A stretch of DNA of 45,921 nt. It comes from JANNSW01 sp031431235 (GTDB lineage: Bacteria; Pseudomonadota; Alphaproteobacteria; Rhizobiales; Hyphomicrobiaceae). The position numbers and the translations under genes are program-made. This document shows positions 32,436 to 40,692 of this stretch, piece by piece. How positions within the stretch are numbered: the first letter of the stretch is position 1; every line of letters begins with the position of its first letter. The stretch covers positions 1 to 45,921 of the forward strand of contig JANPDA010000473.1 in the NCBI GenBank assembly GCA_031431235.1, given 5' to 3'. The notes beneath the pieces were generated by a model. That model saw only the letters and a program-made list of their open reading frames with translations, did no database searches and was not told the DNA's origin.

Positions 32436-33580
32436 GGCGTTCTTCCTTCCTCGAGGTCCTCGTAGCGCTCCATCAGCTTGCCCTGATCGGCGAGCGTCAG
32501 CGACATCATCGTCAAGCGCTTGAAATGGTGGCCGACGACGAGGTCGTCGGTCATGCCCATGCCGCCATGCAGCTGCACCGCCTCCTGGCCGACGAGGCGC
32601 GCCGATTTGTCGACGGCGAGCTTGGTCAGCACGGCTTCGCGCGGATCGAGCGCACTGCCGGGTCCGGCGACTCGCGCCAGCGCCGCTTGCACCCGCGAGG
32701 TTGCCGTCTCGGTCGCCGCAAACATGTCGACCATGCGGTGCTGCAGCGCCTGGAACGAGCCGAGCGTCGCGCCGAACTGCTGGCGGGTTTTGGCGTAGGC
32801 AACGGTTGCATCGAGCAGCGCGCGCATGTGACCGACGGCCTCGGCCGACTGGGCCAGGATCGCGAGGTCGGCTGCGCGCTCGAGAGCCGCATAACCTGCG
32901 CCCGGCTCGCCGATCACCCGGTCGGCACTCGCCTCGACGCCTGCCAACGTGATGTCGGCCGCCCGATTGCCGTCGGCCGTCCGGTAGGAGGCGAGCGTCA
33001 CGCCCTTGGCGGCCGGCTCGATCAGAAACAGCGCGATGCCGGCTCGGTCGCGGACCTCGCCCGAGACGCGGGCGGGCACGACGATCGTGGTCGCGCCGGC
33101 GGCGAACGGCACGCCCGACTTGCGTCCGGTCAGAACGTAGCCCTTGCCCTTGCGCTCGGCCCGGGTCTCCACGTGGTTGAGGTCGTAGCGCGAGCGCGGC
33201 TCGCCGAATGCGACCGTCACCACCGTGCTGCCCAGGGCGATCCCTTCGAGCAGCGCGGCTCCCGGCTTTCCGGCTGCTGCCAGCAAGGGTGACGCCGCCG
33301 CGACCGTCCAGAGATAGGGGCTCGCGAAACAGGCTTTCCCGAAGGCCTCCATCGCGACCATCAGCGTGAGCCCGCTGCCGCCGGAGCCGCCCGCACTTTC
33401 GGGCAGGAAGGCGCCGAGCGCGCCTTGGCTCGCAAGGCTCTGCCAGACGGCTCTGCTGTAGCCCGGATCGCTCGCCGCGTGCTTGCGCCGCTCCGAGTCC
33501 GGCCAGCTCTCGGACATCAGCTTCGTCAGGCTGTCGCGGAACAGCCGCTCGTCGTCGCCTAGAAAGTAAGTCTGCGGCAT
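32432..33580 (-). CDS. acyl-CoA dehydrogenase-family protein (probable beta-type subunit)
   Basis: This is a 382-residue acyl-CoA dehydrogenase fold. Recognisable stretches are ALGAFLPESAGGSGGSGLTL, TRQQFGATLGSFQALQHRMVDM and LHGGMGMTDDLVVGHHFKRL. The C-terminus (HHFKRLTMMSLTLADQG) has no Glu at the position of the catalytic base of medium-chain enzymes. It is immediately downstream of a second, distinct dehydrogenase (10 bases). In actinobacterial sterol catabolism such adjacent unlike pairs form heteromeric enzymes; extending that here is inference. GAGGG precedes the ATG by eight bases, and the stop overlaps the next gene. Confidence 0.85.
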   Translation of the reverse strand: MPQTYFLGDDERLFRDSLTKLMSESWPDSERRKHAASDPGYSRAVWQSLASQGALGAFLPESAGGSGGSGLTLMVAMEAFGKACFASPYLWTVAAASPLLAAAGKPGAALLEGIALGSTVVTVAFGEPRSRYDLNHVETRAERKGKGYVLTGRKSGVPFAAGATTIVVPARVSGEVRDRAGIALFLIEPAAKGVTLASYRTADGNRAADITLAGVEASADRVIGEPGAGYAALERAADLAILAQSAEAVGHMRALLDATVAYAKTRQQFGATLGSFQALQHRMVDMFAATETATSRVQAALARVAGPGSALDPREAVLTKLAVDKSARLVGQEAVQLHGGMGMTDDLVVGHHFKRLTMMSLTLADQGKLMERYEDLEEGRTP

Positions 33581-33590
33581 TGTCGAACCC

Positions 33591-34781
33591 TCACAAGCCG
33601 AGCACGGCCTTGGCCACGATGTTGCGCTGGATCTCGTTCGAGCCGCCGTAGATCGAGATCTTGCGGTAGTTGAGATAGTGCCGCGTCGCCCAGGACGCGT
33701 AGGCGCGCGCCGGATCGTCGGCCGATGCGGCGGGCAGGTCCAGACCCGTGCCTTGCGCGAACGGACCCGCGACCCGCATCGTCAGCTCGGTCAGGCGCTG
33801 GCGCACGAGCGTTCCGCCCGTCTTCAGGATCGAGGATTCCGGGCCGAGCTCGCCGTTCGACTGGGGATCGAACAGGAAGCGGTACTCGGTCGCCTCCAGC
33901 GCATCGAGGTCGGCTTCGACCGCGGCAATGTCGCCGAGCAGCGTCGGGTCGCTGTAGAGCGGCTCGTTGCCGCGCACCTCGGCCTTGGCCAGCTCCTTCA
34001 ACCGCTGCAGGCAAGTGCGCGACGGCGCGACCTCGGCGATGCCGAGCCGCTCGAGCGTCAGCAGGTACTTGGCCATTCCCCAGCCCTGGCCTGCCTCGCC
34101 GATCAGGTTCTCGGCCGGGATCTCCACGTCCTCGAACGTGCACTGGGCGACGCGCTCGATGCCGTCGAGCAGCACGATCGGGCGCAGCGACAGGCCCTTC
34201 GAATCCATCGGCAGGATGAAAACGCTGATACCCTGCTGCTTCTTGCCGGAGGAATCCGTGCGGAACAGCCCGAACATCATCTCGGCGTCATAGACGACCG
34301 TCTGCCAGATCTTCGAGCCGTTGATCACCCAGCGGTCGCCCTGCTCGACCGCCTTGCACTTGAGGGAGGCGAGGTCTGAGCCCGAGCCCGGCTCGGAGAA
34401 GCCCTGGCACCAGTGGTCACGGCCGTCGAGCATGCGCGGCAGATAGCGCGCCTTCTGCTCGGGCGTGCCGTAGCGGATGAACATAGGTCCGACCATGTCG
34501 ATGTTGAAGATCAGCGGCGATGGCGCCCAGGCGGCCGAGCGTTCCTGGTCGAAGATGTATTGTTGCTTCAAGTTCCAGCCCGTGCCGCCATGCTCCTTGG
34601 GCCAGTTGGGTGCGGCCCAGCCGCGCGCATGCAGGACCATGTTCCATTGGTCGTGGGTTTTGCGGTCGATGCCGAGCCCGGTCAACATGGCGCGGCGGAT
34701 GGCTTCGGGCAGATTGGCGCGGAAGAACTCCCTCGCCTCCAGGCGGAAGCGGCGATCATCGGGCGTATCGAAGGCTTCCAT
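33591..34781 (-). CDS. acyl-CoA dehydrogenase-family protein (probable alpha-type subunit)
   Basis: This is a 396-residue acyl-CoA dehydrogenase. FAD/substrate blocks include WPKEHGGTGWNLKQQYIF, QGFSEPGSGSDLASLK and GSKIWQTVVYDAEMMFGLFR, and the C-terminal IYGGSNEIQRNIV. Where Mcd in this window has FEG, this protein has YGG, so the medium-chain-type catalytic Glu is absent, as in many FadE-like proteins that use another residue. GAGGAG is eight bases before ATG 34781; the longer frame to 34847 would overlap the synthetase gene. It is probably the partner of the next dehydrogenase. Confidence 0.86.
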   Translation of the reverse strand: MEAFDTPDDRRFRLEAREFFRANLPEAIRRAMLTGLGIDRKTHDQWNMVLHARGWAAPNWPKEHGGTGWNLKQQYIFDQERSAAWAPSPLIFNIDMVGPMFIRYGTPEQKARYLPRMLDGRDHWCQGFSEPGSGSDLASLKCKAVEQGDRWVINGSKIWQTVVYDAEMMFGLFRTDSSGKKQQGISVFILPMDSKGLSLRPIVLLDGIERVAQCTFEDVEIPAENLIGEAGQGWGMAKYLLTLERLGIAEVAPSRTCLQRLKELAKAEVRGNEPLYSDPTLLGDIAAVEADLDALEATEYRFLFDPQSNGELGPESSILKTGGTLVRQRLTELTMRVAGPFAQGTGLDLPAASADDPARAYASWATRHYLNYRKISIYGGSNEIQRNIVAKAVLGL

Positions 34782-34797
34782 CTGGTCGGCTCCTCTT

Positions 34798-36909
34798 TCA
34801 ACCGCGCTGCTTCGGCAACACCAGTGCGTCGACGGCGACGGCGCCACTGGCTCCGGCGATCAGCGGGTTCACATCCAGCTCCTCGATCAGATCGCCGAGG
34901 CTCGCCGCCAGCACCGAGAAGCGGGCGATCGTGTCGGCGAGCTTGCCCATGTCTGCTGCCGGGCGCTTGCGGTGCTCGTCGAGCAGCGAGCGCAGCTTCA
35001 GCCGGTCGAGCAGCTTGCCCGCGCGCAGCGAGTCGAGCGGCGGGAGTGCGACGCGTCGGTCCTTCAGCACCTCGATCATGGTGCCGCCGGCGCCCACGAT
35101 CATGATCGGGCCGAACTGCGCGTCGTGCACCAGGCCGAGCGCCAGCTCGACGCCGGGCTTGGCCATCTCGGCGACCAGCACCTGCGGTCCGAGCCGATCG
35201 GCGAGATCGCGATAGGCGGCGAGGGCCTCCTCGCGCGACTTGAGGTTGAGGCGCACACCATCCACGTCACTCTTGTGGTGGATGCCGGGCATCGCCGTCT
35301 TCAAGGCAACGGGGCCGGGGATCGTCTGCAACGCCTTGGTGAGCTCGGCCTCCGAGCCGACGGTCGCCGAGGCCGGCACGGCGATGCCGAAGTCGGCGAG
35401 CAGGGCGAGCCCTTCGGCCTCCACCAGCTCGCGGCCATCGCCCAGCCGCTCGCGCCAGCGCGCGATGACCTCGGCGGCGGGCTTCCTCGGCGGCGCGAGT
35501 TTCGGCAGGGCGCGGAAATCGCGATAGGCGAAGGCGTGCTTGACCGCGAGCAGCACGTTCTGCGTGCCGTCCAGGTAAGGCGCGCCCTTCCTCGTCAGCT
35601 CGATCGGATAGCGCCGCCCATGCATCTGGCCCCAGTGGGTCGCCATGATCACCGGCTTCTCGGTTCGTGCGGCCACGTCGAGCGTGACCTGGGCGATCGC
35701 GCCGCACAGGGCATCGGTGTCGTTGGTTACGTCGGAAAGGAAGATGCCGAAGCCGGCGTCTGGGTCGTCGGTCACGGCCTGCAGGCAATCGCGGAAACGC
35801 CGCTCGAAGTCGTTGCCGGTGCCCCAGGCGTCGACCGGATTGACCGGCTCGAGGCCGTACTCGAGCGTATCCTTCAGCTTCTGCTCGGTCGCCTTGTTGA
35901 TCTGGGCGATAGGCACGCCGATGTCGCTCGCGAGATCCAGGAACAGACCGCGTGCGCCGCCCGAATCGAGCACGGCCGCGACGCCACCCTGCTTGGCGCG
36001 CTTGGGCATGGCGAGGACGGCGGCGGCGGCTATCATCTCGTCCACGTTGTGGGCGCGCATCACGCCGTGCCGCTCGAACAGCGCCTCGTAGGCCGCATCG
36101 TTGCCGGTGATCGCACCCGAATGGCTCTTGGCGAGGCGGGCGCTCGTCTCGGTGCGGCCGACCTTGATCGCGACGACCGGCACGTCCATCGCCTGCGCCT
36201 TCTCGAGCGCCGAGACGAAGCCCGCGGGGTCGCGCACGGTTTCCAGGATCAGGGCCATCACCCGCGTCTGCCCGGCATCGAGCATGTAGTGCATGTAGTC
36301 GGCGGCGGTGACGACCAGCTCCTGGCCCGGGGAGACGATCAGGCTGTAGGTGTAGCGGGGGTCGTTGGCGGAGAGCGTGATGAAGAGCGTGCCCGAATGG
36401 GAGATGAGGCCGATCGGGCCGGCCTCGAGCTTGCCGGGCTCGTACCAGGAGGCGTTCACGCCGTGGCCCGGATTGAAGAAGCCCATGCAATTGGCGCCGC
36501 AGAGCGGAAAGCGTGCGGCTTTCATGCGCGTCCGGACGCGCTCGGTCAGCAGCGGCTCGTGATCACCCTCGAGATAGCAGCTCGCAAAAATCACACCTGC
36601 CTTGCAGCCCGTGCGTATCGCCAGATCGACCTGCTCCTCGATCATCTGATTGGCGACCGCGAAGATCACCAGATCGGCGGGCTCAGGCAGCTCGGCGAGC
36701 GAGGGATAGCAGGTCTGACCGAGCAGCTCCGTCTGCCTCGGATTGACCGGATAGATCGGCACGTTGCGGCTTCCCGCCAGCGTTTGCGCGAGTGTCGTGC
36801 GGCCGATCGAGCCCACGCGGTCCGAGGCCCCCACGATCGCGATCGAGCGCGGCTCGAGCAGCGGACGCAGCCACTCCGACTGAGGCGACAACGGTGTCTG
36901 GCTGGGCAT
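34798..36909 (-). CDS. acyl-CoA synthetase, ADP-forming type (CoA-binding plus ATP-grasp fusion)
   Basis: This is a 703-residue fusion of the succinyl-CoA-synthetase-like NDP-forming family. The N-terminal CoA-binding domain begins SIAIVGASDRVGSIGRTTLA. The phosphohistidine-loop candidate is H263 in KSHSGAITGNDAAYEALF. The C-terminal ATP-grasp part contains ALKTAMPGIHHKSDVDGVRL and ends DVNPLIAGASGAVAVDAL. Such enzymes make acyl-CoA from a carboxylate, ATP and CoA. As first gene of a seven-gene operon it would activate the substrate. ATG 36909 fits the family start; the ribosome-binding site (AGGGG) is rather distant, and a GTG at 36930 is an alternative. The acid substrate is unknown. Confidence 0.82.
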   Translation of the reverse strand: MPSQTPLSPQSEWLRPLLEPRSIAIVGASDRVGSIGRTTLAQTLAGSRNVPIYPVNPRQTELLGQTCYPSLAELPEPADLVIFAVANQMIEEQVDLAIRTGCKAGVIFASCYLEGDHEPLLTERVRTRMKAARFPLCGANCMGFFNPGHGVNASWYEPGKLEAGPIGLISHSGTLFITLSANDPRYTYSLIVSPGQELVVTAADYMHYMLDAGQTRVMALILETVRDPAGFVSALEKAQAMDVPVVAIKVGRTETSARLAKSHSGAITGNDAAYEALFERHGVMRAHNVDEMIAAAAVLAMPKRAKQGGVAAVLDSGGARGLFLDLASDIGVPIAQINKATEQKLKDTLEYGLEPVNPVDAWGTGNDFERRFRDCLQAVTDDPDAGFGIFLSDVTNDTDALCGAIAQVTLDVAARTEKPVIMATHWGQMHGRRYPIELTRKGAPYLDGTQNVLLAVKHAFAYRDFRALPKLAPPRKPAAEVIARWRERLGDGRELVEAEGLALLADFGIAVPASATVGSEAELTKALQTIPGPVALKTAMPGIHHKSDVDGVRLNLKSREEALAAYRDLADRLGPQVLVAEMAKPGVELALGLVHDAQFGPIMIVGAGGTMIEVLKDRRVALPPLDSLRAGKLLDRLKLRSLLDEHRKRPAADMGKLADTIARFSVLAASLGDLIEELDVNPLIAGASGAVAVDALVLPKQRG

Positions 36910-37080
36910 GTGAGCGATGGTCCCCTGCACGAAAGCAGCCGATGCCGGCCAACCCTGGCCACTGGTAAGTGGGGTCGTGTTGTCATAGGCTAGCGATTGG
37001 TGGTCCTGGACGCAATTCGCCGCGGGCATAGCTCCCTTCGTCCCACGGCGGACCTGAACGGATTGCCGATACGCAACAAT

Positions 37081-37095
37081 CGCCTCATCGAGGCG
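37081..37095 (+). promoter_or_regulatory. CGCCTC-ATC-GAGGCG dyad upstream of the ABC operon
   Basis: This perfect 6-bp inverted repeat lies 45 bases before the binding-protein start. It could be an operator or a 5' leader hairpin. It sits in the 230-bp divergent spacer between the catabolic operon and the transporter operon. Confidence 0.25.
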
Positions 37096-37139
37096 AGGCG
37101 GCACGCGAACGCGGCCGCTGCGGGAGGAAGGAGCCAAGG

Positions 37140-38681
37140 ATGTTTCGAGTTTCGAGGTGGACGGCTGCCGCACTGATCGGGGCATGGAGCGCACTCGCGC
37201 TGCCGGCGCCGCAGGCGCTGGCCGATGCGTCGACTATCACTGTCATCGACGGCATCGACGTGAAGGATTGGGACACGGCGCTGACCTACGGTCACGAATC
37301 CTACGTCATGAACAACATCTATGACGGCCTGCTGCGCTACAACACCGCGGCCGGCAAGCTCGAGCCGGCGCTGGCGACCGAGTGGAGTGTGAGCGCTGAC
37401 GGACTGAAGTGGACCTACAAGATCCGCCAGGGCGTCAAGTACCACAGCGGCGAGGACTTGAACGCAAAGGCGATCGCGACGGTTCTCTCGCACTACATCA
37501 AGACCGGTGGCGGCGCGCACTATCTCTGGGGCGGCGCGACGGTCGAGGCGGTCGACGACTGGACGCTGACGATCACGACGAAGGAGGCACTCCCGATCGA
37601 TCTGATCTCGTCTGGCTCCTACGCCTGCATGCTGACCTCGCCCTCACTCATCGCCAAGGGCTCCGAAGCCATCCAGAAGGGCCTCGCCGACGGCACCGGT
37701 CCCTACAAGCTCGTGCAGTGGGTGCCCAACCAGCAGATCGTGCTCGAGCGCAACAAGGACTACTGGGGCGGCTGGACTGGTGGCGAGGCCGATCGCATCA
37801 TCGTCCGCATCGTGAGCGAGGTTTCGACACAGCTGCAGATGCTGCGTTCGGGTGAGGCCGATCTCGGCTTCGCGACCATCCCCTTCGACATGGTCGAGAC
37901 CTTGAAGAAAGACCCGGCGCTGAAAGTCGCGGTCGTCGATTCCTGGCAGTATCTGCAGGGTCCGATCAACACCAAGAAACCGCCGACCGATAATCTCAAG
38001 ATCCGCAAGGCGATCCAACACCTCATCGACTACGACACGATCACGTCGCAGATCTATGCGGGTCTCGCCTCGGTGCCCAAGAGCGGGACCCCCATGGCCA
38101 TGCCGGGCGCCAAGGAGCTCGACATTCCGCGCTTCGACATCGAGAAGGCCAAGCAGCTGATCGAGGAATCCGGCGTGCCGCCCGAGCAGCGCAAGATCAC
38201 CTGGGTCGCCTACGGTGGCGTCGACGTGCTGAAGAACGTGGCGCTGCTCTTCCAGGCCAACGCCAAGAAGGCCGGCCTCGAGGTCGAGATCGTGCAAGGC
38301 GACTGGGGTGTGATGTGGGATAAACAGAAGAAAATCGAGACATCCGCCAACGTCTACCCCTACCGCAACTGGCCCGACTACGCCACGATCACGCCTGCGG
38401 CAACGCTGAAGACGCAGGAGAAGGTCTCCTTCAACTTCTCCTATTACTCGGACCCTGAGGTCGATGCGTGGATCGACGAGGGAACCAGGATGGAAGCCGT
38501 CGACAAGGCCAAGAGCTCCGAGGCGTGGAGCAAGGCCTACCAGAAGGCGATCGATGACGGCGCTTTCGTCGACATCGCCGACACACTCCGCGTCATCCCG
38601 CACCGGGCCAATCTCGAAGGTGTGACGACCGATCCCGCCTACGAGACGGTCTTCTTCCGCTTCCTGAAGAAGAAAGAGTAG
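37140..38681 (+). CDS. ABC transporter substrate-binding protein, peptide/nickel family (SBP_bac_5)
   Basis: This is a 513-residue periplasmic binding protein. A signal peptide with hydrophobic core AAALIGAWSALALPAPQALA is cleaved near residue 29; no lipobox Cys is present. Family hallmarks are NNIYDGLLRYN, LEPALATEWSVSADGLKWTY, the GVKYHSGEDLNAKAI loop, and GTGPYKLVQW. The C-terminal lobe is complete. Substrates of the family are peptides, nickel, or small amphipathic molecules. GGAGGAAGGAG precedes ATG 37140. It heads a five-component transporter followed by an amidase, and a strong hairpin separates it from the permease genes. Confidence 0.9.
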   Translation: MFRVSRWTAAALIGAWSALALPAPQALADASTITVIDGIDVKDWDTALTYGHESYVMNNIYDGLLRYNTAAGKLEPALATEWSVSADGLKWTYKIRQGVKYHSGEDLNAKAIATVLSHYIKTGGGAHYLWGGATVEAVDDWTLTITTKEALPIDLISSGSYACMLTSPSLIAKGSEAIQKGLADGTGPYKLVQWVPNQQIVLERNKDYWGGWTGGEADRIIVRIVSEVSTQLQMLRSGEADLGFATIPFDMVETLKKDPALKVAVVDSWQYLQGPINTKKPPTDNLKIRKAIQHLIDYDTITSQIYAGLASVPKSGTPMAMPGAKELDIPRFDIEKAKQLIEESGVPPEQRKITWVAYGGVDVLKNVALLFQANAKKAGLEVEIVQGDWGVMWDKQKKIETSANVYPYRNWPDYATITPAATLKTQEKVSFNFSYYSDPEVDAWIDEGTRMEAVDKAKSSEAWSKAYQKAIDDGAFVDIADTLRVIPHRANLEGVTTDPAYETVFFRFLKKKE

Positions 38682-38692
38682 CGTGATCGCAG

Positions 38693-38716
38693 GCGGAGCG
38701 GCCCCGGCCGCTCCGC
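38693..38716 (+). promoter_or_regulatory. intercistronic hairpin between binding-protein and permease genes
   Basis: GCGGAGCGGCC (38693-38703) and GGCCGCTCCGC (38706-38716) are perfect 11-base complements separated by CC, beginning 12 bases after the binding-protein stop. There is no T-run. Hairpins in this position commonly stabilise the upstream mRNA so that the binding protein exceeds the permeases. Confidence 0.55.
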
Positions 38717-38735
38717 TCTCGAGGTTTGGAAGGTC

Positions 38736-39752
38736 ATGACGCGCTACGTCATTCAACGCCTGATCCTTCTGGTGGGCACGCTCGTTGGCGTGCTCACCGT
38801 GACGTTCTTCCTGACGCACATCCTGCCCGGCTCACCCGAGGCGATGATCATCGGGCGCCGTCCGACCGAGGACCAGATCGCAGCCGTCCGCCATGCGCTC
38901 GGCCTCGACCTGCCGCTGTGGCAGCAATACCTGCGTTTCCTCGGCGAGATCTTCCAGGGCAATTTCGGCAAGAGCTTCCTGACCAGCCAGCCGGTGCTGC
39001 AGGACATTGGCCAGAAGCTGATGGCAACCGTCGAGCTGACGACGCTCGCCATGATCATGATCATCGTGATCGGCATCCCGATCGGCGTGCTGTCGGCGGT
39101 CGAGGCCAACAAGCCGATCGATCATGTGGTGCGCACGCTGTCGGTGATGGGCGTGGCGCTGCCTTCCTTCATGCTCGGCATGATGCTGCAGATGCTGTTC
39201 TATGGCTATCTGCGCTGGCTGCCGCTGCAGGGTCGCATGACGAGCACGGTGCTGCTCGATCATCCGTTCCCCTACGTGACGGGCCTCTATCTGGTCGATA
39301 CGCTGCTGGCCGGCGATACGCTCGCCTTCCGCGATGCGCTCGCCCATATCGTGCTGCCGCTTGCGACGCTCACTCTCGCGCTGCTGCCACTGATTGCGCG
39401 CACGACCCGCAACCTGATGGTCGAGGTGCTGAGCGAGGATTTCGTGCGCACCAACTTCGCCTACGGCATGCCCAGGCGTGACATCTATTTCCGCTATGCG
39501 CTGAAAGCGACGCTCATTCCGTTGCTGACGGTGATCGGCTTGACCTATGGCTATCTGCTGGGCGGCGCGATCGTCGCGGAGTACGTGTTCGATTGGCCCG
39601 GCATCGGCAGCTATGTCGTGCGTGCGATCATCCAGTCCGACTATCCCGCTGCGATCGGTGTGACCCTGTTCCTGGCAACCGCCTATCTCGTCATCAACCT
39701 GATCGTCGATCTGCTCTACTTCTTCGTCGATCCAAGGCTGCGCACCTCATGA
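38736..39752 (+). CDS. ABC transporter permease, DppB-like
   Basis: This is a 338-residue inner-membrane permease with six predicted membrane segments. It has the family N-terminus (RYVIQRLILLVGTLVGVLTV) and GLDLPLWQQYLRFLGEIFQGNFGKS. The cytoplasmic EAA-type loop is VRTNFAYGMPRRDIYFRYAL and the terminal YVFDWPGIGSYVVRAI is typical. It forms the channel with the next gene's product. Its stop overlaps the next start as ATGA. Confidence 0.9.
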   Translation: MTRYVIQRLILLVGTLVGVLTVTFFLTHILPGSPEAMIIGRRPTEDQIAAVRHALGLDLPLWQQYLRFLGEIFQGNFGKSFLTSQPVLQDIGQKLMATVELTTLAMIMIIVIGIPIGVLSAVEANKPIDHVVRTLSVMGVALPSFMLGMMLQMLFYGYLRWLPLQGRMTSTVLLDHPFPYVTGLYLVDTLLAGDTLAFRDALAHIVLPLATLTLALLPLIARTTRNLMVEVLSEDFVRTNFAYGMPRRDIYFRYALKATLIPLLTVIGLTYGYLLGGAIVAEYVFDWPGIGSYVVRAIIQSDYPAAIGVTLFLATAYLVINLIVDLLYFFVDPRLRTS

Positions 39753-40639
39753 CAGTTGAAGCCATCCGTGCTCCTGCAAGCTCCGAGCGCCAGGTCACCA
39801 ACGCCATGCGGGTCCGCCATTTCGCCCGCAACAATGTGTTGTTCGTGCTCGGCACGGTGCTGTTGACGGTAATCGTGCTGGCGGCGATTTTCGCGCCGTG
39901 GATTGCGCCCTACGATCCGATCGAGATCGTGTTCCTCGACAAGCTGAAGCCCCCGAGCTTCTCGCACCCGATGGGCACCAACGAGCTTGGCCAGGACGTC
40001 TTCTCCCAGGTGCTCTTCGGCGCGCGCATCTCTCTGCTCGTCGGCGTGCTCGTCGTGACGTTGTCCATCGCCATCGGCGTGCCGATCGGTCTCTTGGCCG
40101 GCTACTACGGTGGCCGCCTCGACACCATGCTGATGCGGGTGACGGACGTGTTCCTCGCCTTCCCGCCGCTGCTGCTGCCGATCGCGATCACGGCGGCGCT
40201 GGGGACGGGAATCTTCAACGCGATGATCGCGCTCGCCATCTCCTACTTCCCCTGGTACTCGCGCATCGTTCGTGGTGCCGTCATGCGGGTGAAGAACGAG
40301 CTCTACATCTCCGCCGCCCGCTCCATGGGCGTCAGCAGCTGGCGCATCATGCTGCGCCATGCGTTGCCGAACTCGACGACGCCCATCATCGTGCAGGGCT
40401 CGATGGATTTTGGCTACGCGATCCTGGCGGCCGCGTCCCTGAGCTTCATCGGCATCGGGGCGCAACCACCGACACCCGAGTGGGGCCTGATGGCAGCCCT
40501 CAGCCGCACGCGCTTCATCGACAACTGGTGGACGGTGACATTTCCCGGCCTCGCCATCTTCGTCACGGTGCTTGCCGTCAACCTGATCGGCGACGGCATT
40601 CGCGACATCCTCGATCCCAAACAGCAGTCGAGCCATTGA
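39749..40639 (+). CDS. ABC transporter permease, DppC-like
   Basis: This is a 296-residue permease. An N-terminal membrane segment (NNVLFVLGTVLLTVIVLAAI) precedes the DppC-typical HPMGTNELGQDVFSQVLFGAR. The EAA-type loop is ISAARSMGVSSWRIMLRHAL, and LSFIGIGAQPPTPEWGLM is the conserved C-terminal stretch. ATG 39749 overlaps the stop of the preceding permease by four bases, indicating translational coupling. The longer upstream frame is only the shadow of that gene. Confidence 0.9.
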   Translation: MTVEAIRAPASSERQVTNAMRVRHFARNNVLFVLGTVLLTVIVLAAIFAPWIAPYDPIEIVFLDKLKPPSFSHPMGTNELGQDVFSQVLFGARISLLVGVLVVTLSIAIGVPIGLLAGYYGGRLDTMLMRVTDVFLAFPPLLLPIAITAALGTGIFNAMIALAISYFPWYSRIVRGAVMRVKNELYISAARSMGVSSWRIMLRHALPNSTTPIIVQGSMDFGYAILAAASLSFIGIGAQPPTPEWGLMAALSRTRFIDNWWTVTFPGLAIFVTVLAVNLIGDGIRDILDPKQQSSH

Positions 40640-40692
40640 TGCCGAGTGCACAGGCAGCAGGCCAACCTTCCATCGAGGATTGCCCAGCGTGA
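40639..40692 (+). other. 17-codon linker ORF bridging the permease and ATPase genes
   Basis: ATG 40639 overlaps the DppC stop as TGATG. The frame reads MPSAQAAGQPSIEDCPA and stops at TGA 40690-40692, overlapping the ATPase start GTG 40689 as GTGA. It contains the ribosome-binding site (GAGGA, 40675-40679) of the next gene. It could couple translation across the junction, or be chance. Confidence 0.3.
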
